DNA from: Chamaea fasciata
Lineage: Eukaryota > Chordata > Aves > Passeriformes > Sylviidae
Reading direction: 5' to 3'
Assembly: GCA_029207755.1 (NCBI GenBank)
Contig: JARCOQ010000009.1
Location: 32,014,914 to 32,078,913 of the forward strand
Length of the DNA stretch: 64,000 nucleotides
In this document: positions 36,813 to 48,520 of the stretch, one piece after another
Layout of the letters: each line of letters begins with the position of its first letter
How positions within the stretch are numbered: the stretch's first letter is position 1
Made by a program: the position numbers and the translations under genes
Notes under the pieces: generated by a model
Databases searched by the model: none
The model's input: only the letters and a program-made list of their open reading frames with translations
What the model was told of the DNA's origin: nothing

Positions 36813-37712
36813 ATGTCCACGGAGAAGGGCAAGCTCGGCCCTCAACTGTCCAAGAGCAACCTGCTGAAGGATGCGGCTGGAGACACGGGCGGGGATGGGG
36901 TCGGCACCAACCCCAGGCTGCCGCCTCCATCCCACACCTCCCGCGTCTCCTTCTCCTCTCGCGTCTCTGGCCTCCAGATGCAGCAGCCCCAGAGCCCGAC
37001 TGCACCCGGCCGTGGGGACAAGCCCCCGCGGCATTCCCGCCTGCAGCAGAGCTCCAAGAGCTCCGGGAACCGCTCCAGCTCGTCCAGGCCGGTGCGGGGC
37101 CAGGGGCCGCGCTCCGGCGTGTCCGGCCCCGTCCCGCTGCCGCCGCCCGCCAACACCGCGGCCCGGCAGTGCCGGTGCGTGAGGTCCTGCGTGGCCTGTT
37201 CGGGCAAGGCCACGCCGGAGAGCCTCCTGGCAGTGCCCTCCACCCCTGCCTCGATCGAGCCAGAGCCGCTTTTGGTCCACCAGCTCACGCAGACGGACCC
37301 CCCAGAGCACTGCCCAGCTGCTGCTGAACGCGTGGATCAAGACACGCAGACCGAGAGCCCGTGCCGCCTGCGGCAGCATCCACGTGTCCGGCTGTACATG
37401 GATCGGGAAACGCAGACCAAGGGCCGGGCGCTGCCGCCCGCCGCAGCCTCGGCCGCCCCCGGGGACCCGGAGCCCGCGGGCCGCCGGCAGCGGCCGTCCG
37501 TGCTCCGCAGGCTGCTCCGGGCGTGCCGCTACACCCGGGCACAGCCCAAGCAGCTCGGGGACAGCCCCGGCCCCAAAGGGGCACAGCAGCCCCGGGGAGC
37601 GGCGCAGGGACACACGCCAGGCGTCGGGGTTTTGATGGTGCTCCAGGAACCCACCGAGGGCCCCGAGTGGCTGCTGTCCTCCTGGCCGTGGTTCGTGGAG
37701 ACCAGCCTGTGA
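36813..37712 (+). CDS. Unrecognised intronless gene; 299-aa protein with three LC8-type TQT motifs
   Basis: I do not recognise this protein (MSTEKGKLGPQLSKSNLLKD at its start). The chosen ATG has A at -3; an in-frame ATG at 36735 would add 26 residues but lies 5 bp after the TATA-like box. Residues 1-115 are Ser/Pro/Arg-rich and probably disordered. A Cys cluster C-x-C-x3-C-x2-C occupies residues 120-129. TQT motifs at 159-161 (LTQTD), 178-180 (DTQTE) and 200-202 (ETQTK) match the core of dynein light chain LC8 (DYNLL) binding sites, and their 19-22-residue spacing resembles multivalent LC8 partners. The C terminus is WLLSSWPWFVETSL. Codon choice looks coding (mostly CTG, AAG, CAG, GC-ending), and AATAAA lies 17 bases after the stop. 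It is divergent from PRKG1-alpha, with 2.1 kb between start codons. A longer antisense ORF exists, so a chance ORF or decayed retrocopy remains possible. Confidence 0.55.
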   Translation: MSTEKGKLGPQLSKSNLLKDAAGDTGGDGVGTNPRLPPPSHTSRVSFSSRVSGLQMQQPQSPTAPGRGDKPPRHSRLQQSSKSSGNRSSSSRPVRGQGPRSGVSGPVPLPPPANTAARQCRCVRSCVACSGKATPESLLAVPSTPASIEPEPLLVHQLTQTDPPEHCPAAAERVDQDTQTESPCRLRQHPRVRLYMDRETQTKGRALPPAAASAAPGDPEPAGRRQRPSVLRRLLRACRYTRAQPKQLGDSPGPKGAQQPRGAAQGHTPGVGVLMVLQEPTEGPEWLLSSWPWFVETSL

Positions 37713-37728
37713 TGTGCCACAGACCCCA

Positions 37729-37734
37729 AATAAA
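37729..37734 (+). terminator. Poly(A) signal AATAAA of the intronless gene
   Basis: AATAAA lies 17 bases after the TGA stop and is followed within about 40 bases by a T/G-rich stretch (GGTCCGTGGGGGTCC), as expected for a cleavage/polyadenylation site. It implies a very short 3' UTR. Confidence 0.55.
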
Positions 37735-38749
37735 GGATTCCTATCCGAATGCTGCTGCTCTGGGCCTGGTCCGTGGGGGTCCATCCTGTAGGAATGGTTG
37801 GCTGGCTCCAAACAACCAGCTGGGGAGCGTGTGGGGGAACAGGGCAAGCTCTTGGGTGGGACTGGCGCTGCTCTCTCCCCAAGTCCCTTGAGCCTTAGCC
37901 AGCCTCGGGTCACACTGGAGTGGTCCAGTCACAACTGGAGAAGACCAGAACCAAAATCATTGGTAAGACAGAGAAAATTCCAGCCCAAAACGGGAATAAC
38001 ATCTCCCTTCAGCCAAAGGAGGGAAAAAGTCATCCAGGAAGGAAAAGACCATGTGGGGGCTATTCCCCTCAGGATCAAACACAGCTGCCTCCTGAGGAGG
38101 GATCTCTGCCTGTCTCCTCCAAACCTGTTCCAGGGACAGGAACTCAGCCTGGAAGGCAATTCCTGGATTCCTCTTGTCAAAGTGCCTTGAATGAGTAGGA
38201 GAAAAGCAGCAGCAGCAGCAGTGAGAATGAACACAAAGCAGCCAGATGGGAAGAGAAAGGCCCAGGGTGGAAAACACCTGGATATAGGGCAGGTGTGGCC
38301 TTGGGTAGAGAAGAGGAAAGGCAGGAACCACCCTCAGTCCTCTCCTGGTGTCTCTCCTTAGCCTCAGGAGGAGGAACACAAGGATCCCTCACACCTGGCT
38401 GGGAATAAAGCAGAGCAGCTTCGGCTGGCTTTGAGGAAGATGAGGGTGGATAAATCCCTTGGGGACGGGAAACCTTCATCCCGTGTAGGTGTTGAGCACA
38501 GTTATTCATCCTGGCGTGTTTTGCAATTAGGGTTTTAATGAAGCTTTTAATTAAGTTTAATAAATACTGATAGCTCAAGACAGCCAGGTCTTGGAGTCAC
38601 AGAACAGTTGGAGTTGCAGCTACTTCCTCCACACTGGAGAGTTCATGGTAGAGTGGCAACTCCCTAATTTCTATTTTTAAGGCAAATTAAGATTTTTAGG
38701 TGAGATTTTTTTTAATCTCTTTTGTTAGGGAAGGAAGAAAAAGTCGGTG

Positions 38750-39302
38750 CAGTTCCTTATTTTCTATTTGCGTATGTAATTATGGACTTGAGAACCCTTT
38801 GCTCCACAGAAAGGAGCAGCTTTAGGTAGTTTGTTCATTTCAAAGGCAGAAAGATCGTTCCCTAGTGTGTTTTAATTATTTCTGAGACGCTTCAAAGCTT
38901 GATTTTGAGATTTTTATTTTCATTGGGCGAGTTCTCAGGGTTCTCTTGGTCCTTTGTGTGTGTGTAGGGCACTGGGTTGGTTATTATGTTTCATCACCGA
39001 TTTTACAGACTTTATGTTTTTCCCAGGAGAATGTTAACTTGTGTAGAAACAAAATTAGGGTGAAGAGTATCTTAATCCAGGGATAAAAATACTCCCCTGG
39101 GAATGAGACAGAATGGATTTGTATTATTCATTTAACAATTTCGGCTGCACAACCATCGCTTCCATCCAAGGTTTTTTTACACGATAGAGGAACCCTTTTC
39201 TCAAAACATGATCACCTGTGGCAGTTTTGTGTTGTCTTACCAATGAAATTCTTTATTTTCTGTTTATAGATGTAATTATGGATGTGAGAGTCCTCTGTCT
39301 GT
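38750..39302. repeat. Duplicated ~50-bp segment, two copies about 495 bp apart
   Basis: TTCCTTATTTTCTATTTGCG...ATGTAATTATGGACTTGAGA near 38752 matches TTCTTTATTTTCTGTTTATA...ATGTAATTATGGATGTGAGA near 39248. The parent element is not recognised. Confidence 0.6.
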
Positions 39303-40129
39303 TTAAATATAAAGGCTTGTGGCCTTTCTGCCAGGATACCCAGTCAGGAAAGGAGGATCCCCTTTTCTCAACACCTGAGCCAGTTTCACATCCCTAGGGG
39401 ATTTGAAATCATTCATGTTGGTTAAGCTGCTGCCATTCCCAAACTTCTGGCCTTCCTGAATGAGCAAAGCAGAGGGATCTCCATCAAGCAGCAGCCACCT
39501 GACTGCTCCAAAATGCAAGTTTTGCCCGACAACAATCTCACGTGCGGCCACAGAGGGATGCAACTTTCCCCAAAGAGGTTTTTAAAAAACAGCCAAACAC
39601 TTCTTTTAATTGGAACTGTGTAATTCCGTGTTTTTACCCCTGGCGCACCGCTTTTGCTTTGAGTTGTTTCGCAGCTCCAGGGGCCAGCAGCACGGAGAGG
39701 AAACCCCAAGGATGCTGTGAGTTAAGGATAATGATGTATTTTCTGAGAATTAAACCATCAGCTAAGCCCTTGTCCTCAGCCCCACACTGACAGTCTCTCC
39801 AGCCCTCACCACGTTACTGGATCCCAACTGGAGACACTGGGCTGTGACTCTGTTTTGAGAAGAGCTTTTACTTAAAGGAAATCCAACCTCTGCAGCAGAG
39901 AAGAGCAGAAACAGGTCCCAGGCTGCCTCCCCACCCTGGCACTCTGGGCTTGCCGAGTGCGAGCAGCGCAGCACGTGGTCATTATTAATATCCCGGCTGC
40001 CTTGGGCTGCTTGGGAGGCACAGAAGGGAAAACACAGTCGGTAAAACATGCTCAGTAATCTACTTTGGGTCCAGATTAAAGGCTACATCAATATATTTTT
40101 ATAGATTTAGGTGGCACTAAGAACAGCCC

Positions 40130-41300
40130 GTGACTCGACTCCATGAGCTCACTGACAGCTCAACCAGTCCCCAAGGAGCGTCACCGTTCCACAACCAACC
40201 ACTGCTTCAAGGGCAGCTCCTGGGAGGCCGAAATCGCAGAGCAAGAGCCTCTGGAACCCCGTGGGGTCACAGCCTCCCCCGCGTCCCCACACCGAGCCAA
40301 AGCCACGCTCCGCATCCATCGGCCCTTCCCGGAACACTCCCAGCGCAGGCTCTGGGCTCAGCCCGGAGCAGCTGCGGCTTCATCTGAAGATAAGCACAGA
40401 GATAAAACAGCCGGCTGCGAAAAGGCCCTGAGAAGCCTCTGCAAGGAGACCGAGAGAGCCAGGAGCGGCAGGGAACAGCGGGATGAGGCTCTCGCAGCCC
40501 CACCTGCATCCCTGTCCCGACTGGCACACGAGCAGCGCCCGAGGGATGCCCAGGGCCAGCAGAGGGGCGGCTGGAAGCACAAGGGACAGGGACACTGCGC
40601 AGCCCCGAGGTACAGGAGCGGCGACATCCCGCTCCTCTCTGTGCGCACCAGAATGCCCGGAGAGCCCGGCCAGGAGCAGAGGACACTCAGCACCTCCTCA
40701 TGGCACGCAGACGGAGAGGCAGGCTGAGTCCAGGTCGGGAAAGCAGGGGAATTTATGTGTCTGGCACGCCGTGGATCCAGAGGCATAGAAGGGAGGTCCT
40801 GGAGCTGACCCAAGCAGCGGCTCCGCCCCGCCCCAGCATCGCACCCCGGGCTGAGCTCCGGACAGTCCCGTTTTCCAGGGATAAACCCGCCCCAACCCTC
40901 CTCGGCGTTAACACGGCGCTGCTAATTTAGGGACAGTCGCAGTTATGGGTGAGGATGATGCGGTTGGAGCCCGGGCAGCTCCTACAAGTGCTGGAAAGCG
41001 CTTTAGAGCCCTCCTCATTCTTGGTGCCTTTCATTAGTGCGCCGTTTTAGCTTTAAAGCCTGCCCAGTGAGACCCGGGGAGTTCATCCAAGGAAAAGGGC
41101 ACGATCCCATCCCTAAGGAAGGGGTGCCAGAAGGTCCCGAAGGATTGAGCCCCCTCCCACCGCAGGGTGAGCATCCCCAGCCACGACTCCGCACGTTCAG
41201 CGCAGGAGAAACACGAAATGCTGCTGGAAATAACCCCTCGGCTTCGGCCGGAGCGCGTTCTCCTGGCTCCCCGCGGCTTCTCTGTTACGAGGCACTATAG
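40130..41300. other. CpG-enriched stretch without an assigned gene
   Basis: CG dinucleotides are frequent here compared with both flanks, and several 100-190-codon ORFs overlap on both strands. None has recognisable domains, a clear start context or a poly(A) signal. It may be a weak CpG island or an enhancer. Confidence 0.4.
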
Positions 41301-42287
41301 AGAAAACAGTTTGCAGCCGGCAGATATGTAAAATATGCCAGCTATTGAACCCGGGAAGGCTCAGCGCCTGCATTTCTCATCCCAGCTCGCTCTGCAAGCC
41401 CGAAGCGCGCAGACATTACTCAGGCTGGGGCCGTAATTATCCCGCTGGCAGCCGTGCAGCTCTCCCTTGGTGTAACTTTAACAGAGTATCAAAGGTGATG
41501 CCGGATTTTTATAAAATCAATACCCTGCCTTCTACTCCGCCTCTGCAACCCCCACCATTCTCTCTTTCCAAGCTCGCTTTTGCAAGCCAAGAGCCTCTGC
41601 AGCAGCAGCAGAGTGGACTCGAGGTCACAGCCCTGTGCGATTTGGAGGAGCCGGATGAAGGCGGTAATCCCCAACCATGTTAAAAAAAGAAAATATTCAG
41701 TGTTTATGACTTACTTCAGTAGTGGCAGAAGTCTGGACCTATTTTTTCCCACCCAATCACTTAACATCGGCTGAAGTTTCACGGCAGCTTCCTTAAGGGA
41801 TGGAGCTGCCTTATGGACACAGAAGATTTCAGTGGGAGGGCATTTTAAGGCCACAAAAAAAAAGGAAGGATTAATTCTGTGCTGTTTCCTTCTTCAGTGA
41901 TCTTTTTAGTCCCTATTTCACTGGGTAATTTAATAAACTGTGTCACCTCCTCAGTGTCTACTTTACTAACAGATATGAGCCTTTTCACCGCAGAGTAACT
42001 CCCTAAATGGGAACAATGATATTTATATTAAAAAATCAGCCTTACCAATCCCTTTGGAGATGCTGCCATGGAGCAGCCACTGTGCTGACTTCCTTCTGAG
42101 CCTGTCACTGGATTTTTTTGCTGCCTGACACCTTCAAAAAGCGCCTTGGAGTTGGTTTGTGGCACGAGCAGTGTGAGGATGTCTGTGCTGTGTGTCCTAC
42201 ACACCCTGCAGCTACTGAAGTGTGCAAGAAATGCACCACTCCTTTGCATCCCTGAAAGCTCCACGTGATGCTCCTCAGGCATTTTCA

Positions 42288-42352
42288 TGGAATCCCAGAA
42301 TGGCTCGGGTTGGAATGGAGACCTTAAAGATCATCCAGTTCTGACCCCAGTG
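42288..42352 (-). repeat. CR1 LINE stub
   Basis: GGAATCCCAGAATGGCTCGG followed by ACCTTAAAGATCATCCAGTT is the 3' end of a CR1 copy. A longer copy in the opposite orientation begins 240 bp further on. Confidence 0.8.
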
Positions 42353-42589
42353 CCACTGGGGAAACTGGGTTGAATTCACTCTCTGCTATTAATTATAACC
42401 CATCCAACCTTCCAGCACAGTGACACTGCACATGCAGTAAGTCAGAGGAAATTATTACAATCACCCAATTTTTTTTTTGCTTGTGAAATTTCATGAGTTT
42501 ACAGAGCGCCTCTGCCCTGGAGCCAGGCTGGGAGAGCTGGGCGGCTTCACCTGCACAAGAGAAGGCTCCATGGAGAGCTCAGAGCCCCT

Positions 42590-42920
42590 GCCAGAGCCTA
42601 AACGGGCTCCGGGAGAGCTGGAGAAGGACTGGGGACAAGGGATGGAGGGACAGGACACAGGGAATGGCTTCCCACTGCCAGAGGGCAGGGATGGATGGGA
42701 TATTGGGCAGGAATTGTTCCCTGGGAGGGTGGGCAGGCCCTGGCACGGGGTGCCCAGAGCAGCTGTGGCTGCCCCTGGATCCCTGGAAGTGTCCAAGGAT
42801 AGATTGGACTTTGGGGCTTGGAGCAGCCTGGGATAGTGGGAGCAGCCTGGGATAGTGGAAGGTGTCCCTGTCCATGGCATGAAATGGGCTTTAAGCTTCC
42901 TTCCAATCCATTCTAAGATT
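42590..42920 (+). repeat. CR1 LINE 3' fragment
   Basis: A forward-oriented CR1 tail contains GGGAATGGCTTCCCACTGCC, AATTGTTCCCTGGGAGGGTG and GGAAGTGTCCAAGGATAGAT and ends near TTCCTTCCAATCC. A 21-bp segment (GGGAGCAGCCTGGGATAGTG) is duplicated in tandem at about 42817-42858. Confidence 0.93.
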
Positions 42921-43797
42921 ATATAAAATACTGTGATATCCCACTTAAACCATTTTCTTGAAACAATAACCTGGAATTATTTCCTTGTATCTTCCTCTTT
43001 CTTTTGGCATTTTTTTCTCGCCGCTGCTTGTGACGCTGCTCTGGAAATGGTCCCACAGCTTAAACTTCTTCGCCTAACAATATAAATTAATATAAATTAA
43101 AATAATCCTCCAAATGTCGCAAGCAGAATGTCATTTTCCTTAAGGAAAACGAGGAAGCTAAAAATATTCCTTTGGCTACAGGAGTATCATCACATCCATG
43201 CTCTCACCACAACTGCTCCACAGCATCAAGAGGCTGGTGGGGAAAAAAAAAAAAAAAGCCCCTCCAGCATATCCCAGGATAGCAGGGATTTCATACTGGT
43301 TTTATCCAGGCCAATCTCCCAGACTCCACGTGGGCTCTGGCATGTTTTAGATAAATATTATTAACTCTCCTTGGAGGCACTTCCACAACTGGACACCCCA
43401 ACCACGGACTGCGAAGAGTTTTCTTTTTAATAAAGAGGGGGAGAAAAATAAACCACACAAGTGGGACCTGTTGGGGCTGCAAAAATCCAGCATCCAAATT
43501 TAGCTGCTGTTGAACATCTACGCCTGAATTCCTGCTGGGTTTTTTCCCCCCTCTCTGCTATCCCAGAAGAATTTCTCACTCTGCGTTTGTGGTTCTTAAG
43601 GCTGTATCCTCCCTCCCACTCAGCACGGGGTGATTTTTGAAAAACGGTGAATGTGAACAAAAACTGAGAGTTTTGTCATAACTCCATTAAAAAAAAAAAA
43701 AGAAGTCACTTTCTGCCAGACTTGTAAACAGATGATTGCATGTAAATACTTCCTTTTTTGTCACATCCCATCACTTGATCTTATTACAAATCTAGGC

Positions 43798-44307
43798 AAA
43801 GACTTTTCCAAACTGTCTCTATATTTTTTTTAAATATGCAATTATTATTATGCATTTGTATACATTTTTATAATACATTTTATTTTTACATGTTTGTATA
43901 TATATATATTATCATACATTTAAAATATATATATTAAAAAATGTAGACAGTTGTAAATCAACAAAATGGTTCCACCTTATATAGATACATATATATTTCA
44001 TTATACATTTTAAAAAATATATATTAAAAAATGTAGGCAGTTGTAAATCAATAATAAAAAACATTCCACGTTTCTTATATATATATATATATATATATAT
44101 AATTGCACATTTTTAAAAATATATATTTTAAAACGAAGGCAGTTGTAAATCAATAATAAAAATGGTTCCACCTTTCTTATACATATACACATATATATAT
44201 TATACATTTTAAAATATATATATTTTTAAAACGTAGGCAGTTGTAAATCAATAATAAAAACCATTCCACGTTTCTTATATATACACATATACATATCTAC
44301 ATATATC

Positions 44308-44375
<68 letters not shown>

Positions 44376-44452
44376 TATATTACACATTTTTAAAATATAT
44401 ATTAAAAAATGTAGGCAGTTGTAAATCAATAATAAAAACGGTTCCACCTTTC
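43798..44452. repeat. TA-rich minisatellite, five units of about 90-180 bp
   Basis: A unit carrying GTAGGCAGTTGTAAATCAAT followed by AATAAAAA(N)CATTCCACGTTTCTTAT recurs with TTGTAAATCA at 43951, 44041, 44143, 44241 and 44419. The units are separated by (TA)n and, in the last, an expanded TACATA hexanucleotide array (about 44281-44375). The TA runs are self-complementary. Confidence 0.9.
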
Positions 44453-47400
44453 AGGAAAACTCATCCCCCAGAGCGTTTCCCCTCTGCAGCCGTGGAACAA
44501 AGCCCTGCCACCCCTTGTGCCCCTGGTGGCGGCAGTGGCAGGGGGTGACATCCAGCAGCAGGGCACAGCTGTGGCAGCCACCTGGCCAGCCACAAATCCA
44601 TTCAGCCTCCCGCTGGCTATTCCCAGACAGAAATGCTCCTGGAAAATGCTCAGCATCTCATCCGTGACCGATCTGAAAAGCTTCCTGCCCCTCGGTGCCA
44701 AAACTGGGTGACAACTGATGGTTATCTTGGGAAGGCGATGCCACTGGAGGGCTGCTCCTCCTCGGGGCCTTCCAAATTGACTTTGGGTCAGCTCCAAGAG
44801 CAGCCTGGCTGTGCCTGGGGGTGTTTGGGGCAGCGGGGATGTGAGGCAGAGCCCATTTTTCCATCCTCGTGCCTGCTCGTGTCCTGCCTTTGGGTGCAGA
44901 GCTTGGAGGTGACAACAGCAAGAAACTCTTGCCATGAGAGAGGCGGCTCTGGATAACCAGGAGGGTGACGAAGCAGTTGGGAAAGGCCATGGAAAAGGGC
45001 CCCGTTCCGGTTTGCTGTAAAGGGAACACTGAGCAGGAGGAACTCCGAGTAATTCCGAGCTGGGCCCGCGCCAGGAGCGGCTCCACGGGATCCATATGGG
45101 AATGTCAGCCGAGTGACTGCGGGGCAAGCAGCGACCTCCCCGCACAGCCAGGGCAGTGGCCCTGTGAACTCCAGGGACGTTTTCCCACGAGTGGCTCCTG
45201 CCCTGCGCTGCTCTGACCTCCAAGCCCCCTCAGGAGCCGCTCCCCCAGAGTGGCAGCACGTGTGGCCGCTCTGCTCCGGCATCTGCCAGCATTCCCAGCA
45301 GGCTGGAGGCACTGGGAACGGGGCCCCGGCAGGCTCTGGGAGCGCCAGGGCTGTCCCCGAGGATGGGGATCCCCCACTGCTCAGGGCTCCTCTTCCAGGG
45401 GCCTTTTCACCCCTCGCTGAGGCTATTTTTAAACCCCGTTCCTGGCTGTGCTGCTGCAGCCTGACTCCTGCGCAGCCCAGTCATTAACTCCCTTGTTTTG
45501 GGTTCTTATTCCTTTATTCCTTGGCTCACATCCTGCTTTTCTAGGACACCACAGGAACTCCAACTGCTTCACAGGGACAGAGAATATTGGACTTTCCAAG
45601 CCTGCCCAGTGCCCTGGGACGTCTCCGTCACGTGCTGGTCTGTGAAGCCTCCTCAACTTTTACATCTCTATATCAATATTTAGGTGTTGGAACTGAATGT
45701 TTATTTCGTTTTCTTCCAGCAAAGCTTGCATCCTCCGAGAACATCCTGTAGCTTCCCAGCCATTATTTGGATTTCCACAGCATTTTAACAACAATCATGT
45801 AATTTCCCAGCAGAGCTGTTAACGTCAGGCTCCGTGAGAAATGAATATACTGAATATCAATGTTCTTTTCCTCCTCTATTTTGCCTTGTTTGGCAGCTAT
45901 TTTTATCTCGATTCCCTTGGGGACTCTCTTCTTTCTAAATGCATTTTCAGTTTAAAATCCCAAGCAACATTCAGCGTCCATCGCTTTTGCTTTTGGAAGC
46001 TACTGAGCGGAGAAACCATTCCAAGATGATCCTTACCTCCTGCAAACTCTCCCAGCACAGGTGCTCAGGTTTAGTTTCCTTAAAAATCGAATTTTCATGG
46101 CTAAATCCTTTCTTTACTGAGGAATGGCACCCTGTTCTGCTCACCACGTGTTCATACTGTCTTGGGGGAAGGAGGAATAATGAAAACCCCACAGATTTGC
46201 AAAGATACCATGATAGTTACAGCTTAAAAGTTCAGTCATTAAACGTGGCAGTCAAACCTGAAGTATTTCAGGTGGAAAATGATTAATTTCTTTTCAGGAA
46301 GTACAAATCCATCAGGGCTACAAACAGTTGGGGAGTTTGTTTGGAGTTTTATTTTTCATCTAGGAAATATTTACAGCGAAAAACGAAGAATTCTCGGTGC
46401 TACTGAACTGTTACGGAAACCTCTTGCATATATGGAGTATGAAATTGCTGCAAGTTGGGTTTAGAAACAGTTTTGACTGTCTTTTGGGGGGATTTTATTA
46501 CTTTTTAGCTGAAGTCAAAAGCTGTATTTATGACCTTTTTTATACCTTCTGTCACAGCTGAAAGCACCAGCTCTGTCAGAAACCCCCGACACCAAGGGAG
46601 CATCTGCATAACCCAGTGAGCAAAACCAACAAAACCAGCTGCCTTTCGGAAAAAAACCTAAATTAGTATTTCTCCTCCGCTTGGTTTGTTCTGCACTCTG
46701 GAGCATTTTCTGCACCACCTGCTCCCCATATTGGGAACAGCCAGGTCAGCACGCTCTGCTCCCAGGAACCACCTTATCCATCAGCTGAGGGACAATTCCT
46801 ACCACTTTGGAAAGGGAAAAGAGGGAGAATTGCTCTCCAGAGTTCCTATCTGCCACCCAGGTAAAGCTGTTTTGATGAAGAAAGGAAACACCAAGGCAAC
46901 AGAGCCAGCTGTATTTTTTAGAGGCTTTGTTTTCCTGCCTTCCCAAGCTCACTCCCATAGGCAGAGCTGCTCCCAAAGCCTGGGGGTCCTGGAAAAGCTG
47001 CTGGCAGCTCACCTGGAGGGGTTTTACAGCCAGCCTTGTGTGACTGCTCAAGGCTGGGCACAAGACCTCTCTATGCCCCTCTTCACTGAAGTCAGGACCT
47101 GTGAAAAGCAATTTCCAAGGTGCACAAAGCAGAGTCCAACCTGGCTTCAGGTCTGTGCGAGGCATTTTTCCTATTCTAACTGGATTCTTGCCACTTTAAA
47201 GATGTATTTTTATTTTCCTCCAGGACGAGAAGTTCTGTCACATCTATCTCAATCACATTCATCCACATTCAATCTTTTCAAAGGGTTATTTGAGTAACCC
47301 CACAGGTACCAACCGTCCTCCTAGGGAACAGAGCATCCCTGTCCAAAGGCCCAAAGCCTGGGCAGCAGGAATTCTCTGCCAAGGCTGGAGGAGCAGCTCT

Positions 47401-48339
47401 GATTCATCTGTGACCTTCTCACAACTGAAATGGTTCTTGCAGGCCATGAATGGGACAAAACCTTTTGTTTGCTCCATGCAAGTTGACGCATCTCCCCTCC
47501 AGAGGTCCCTTCGGATGCTCTCAATTCTCAGTTTTCATGGACACCAACATTAGGAGAGGCTTGCCCAGCTCAGGGAGCCCCATCCCACTCCAAAATCCCA
47601 GAGATACCCTGATTGCCTTCTAGCCCAGCTGAATGGATTCCCATTTAAACCTCACTGCTTGATAAACTGCCAAAAACATCTGAGCTCCCAGGGCGGATAT
47701 TTATTTACAATTCAGAATTTATACATGCATCGCACGGCACCTGAAGGGGTTATTTTCTCCCAAACATACAAATCAGCAATTAAAATATTTGGAATGTGCC
47801 ATTTCTAGCCAAGGCCCAGGGCTGTGTGTTATCTCACAGCTGTAATTTGTCGCTGGGTGCTGGAGAGGCTTCAGCAATTTCCATCTGCACGAAGCTTTGG
47901 GAGAAGTTTGGCTGCTTTCAGAGCAGGGGAAATAAAAGCAGAATATGACCTAAGTGTTGCTAGCAAGGTTTGCCAGGAAAGATGGACATCTCCTTTGAGA
48001 CAGCTCCAGCAGAAGCTGGGCTGGAGCTGCCTGGGAAGCCTTTTTTCCCAGTGGGAAAATGACACCTAGGCAGAGCTGGAACTCTCTTGAAGAAATGACG
48101 GAACGTCAACTGGGCAAGTCCAGTCCAGGATGGTGGCACTGCTCCCAGCAAGGGTGGGCAGAAAACCTTGAAGGGTGGGTGGCATTTTTATGGAGTTTAG
48201 TTCATCCAGCAAGACCATTCAGAGGTACCCCATCCGCAGCAGGAATCTGATGTGATGGGAAGAGCAAGGATCGCTCAGAAGGGAGAAGGTGACTCCAACA
48301 CCACCCTCACCAGAGCTTCTCTGAAAGACTGGGGAGGAA

Positions 48340-48520
48340 TTCCTGCTGGCACAGGGTGCCCAGAGAAGCAGACACTTCCCCCTGGATCCCTGGAAGTGTC
48401 CCAGGCCAGGCTGGATGGGACTTGGAGCCACCTGGGATAGTGGAAGGTGTCCCTGCCCATGGCAGGGGGTGGCACTGGATGAGCTTTAAGGTCCCTTCCC
48501 ACCCAAACCTATCAGGGATT
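48340..48520 (+). repeat. CR1 LINE 3' fragment
   Basis: GCACAGGGTGCCCAGAGAAG, CCTGGAAGTGTCCCAGGCC and GTGTCCCTGCCCATGGCAGG in order, ending TTCCCACCCAAACC, mark a forward CR1 tail. Confidence 0.92.

Larger units (their letters stand above)
36340..37735. promoter_or_regulatory. CpG island of the intronless candidate gene
   Basis: CG-dense sequence begins sharply after an AT-rich stretch (about 36,315-36,345) and ends at the poly(A) signal near 37,735. The coextension of the island with one plus-strand reading frame and its promoter is typical of a short intronless gene. Confidence 0.7.

Noticed and set aside
36726..37913. 395-codon minus-strand ORF overlapping the intronless gene
   Set aside because: It is longer than the sense frame but extends past the sense poly(A) signal and has no start context, poly(A) signal or recognisable domain. 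Its codons look like the antisense shadow of GC-ending sense codons.
40143..40727. 194-codon plus-strand ORF in the orphan CpG-rich stretch
   Set aside because: Charged, low-complexity product with overlapping ORFs on the other strand. There is not enough to call a gene.
44426..45223. 265-codon minus-strand ORF
   Set aside because: No recognisable domain, no conserved splice or poly(A) context. It begins next to the TA-rich minisatellite and is overlapped by ORFs in other frames.
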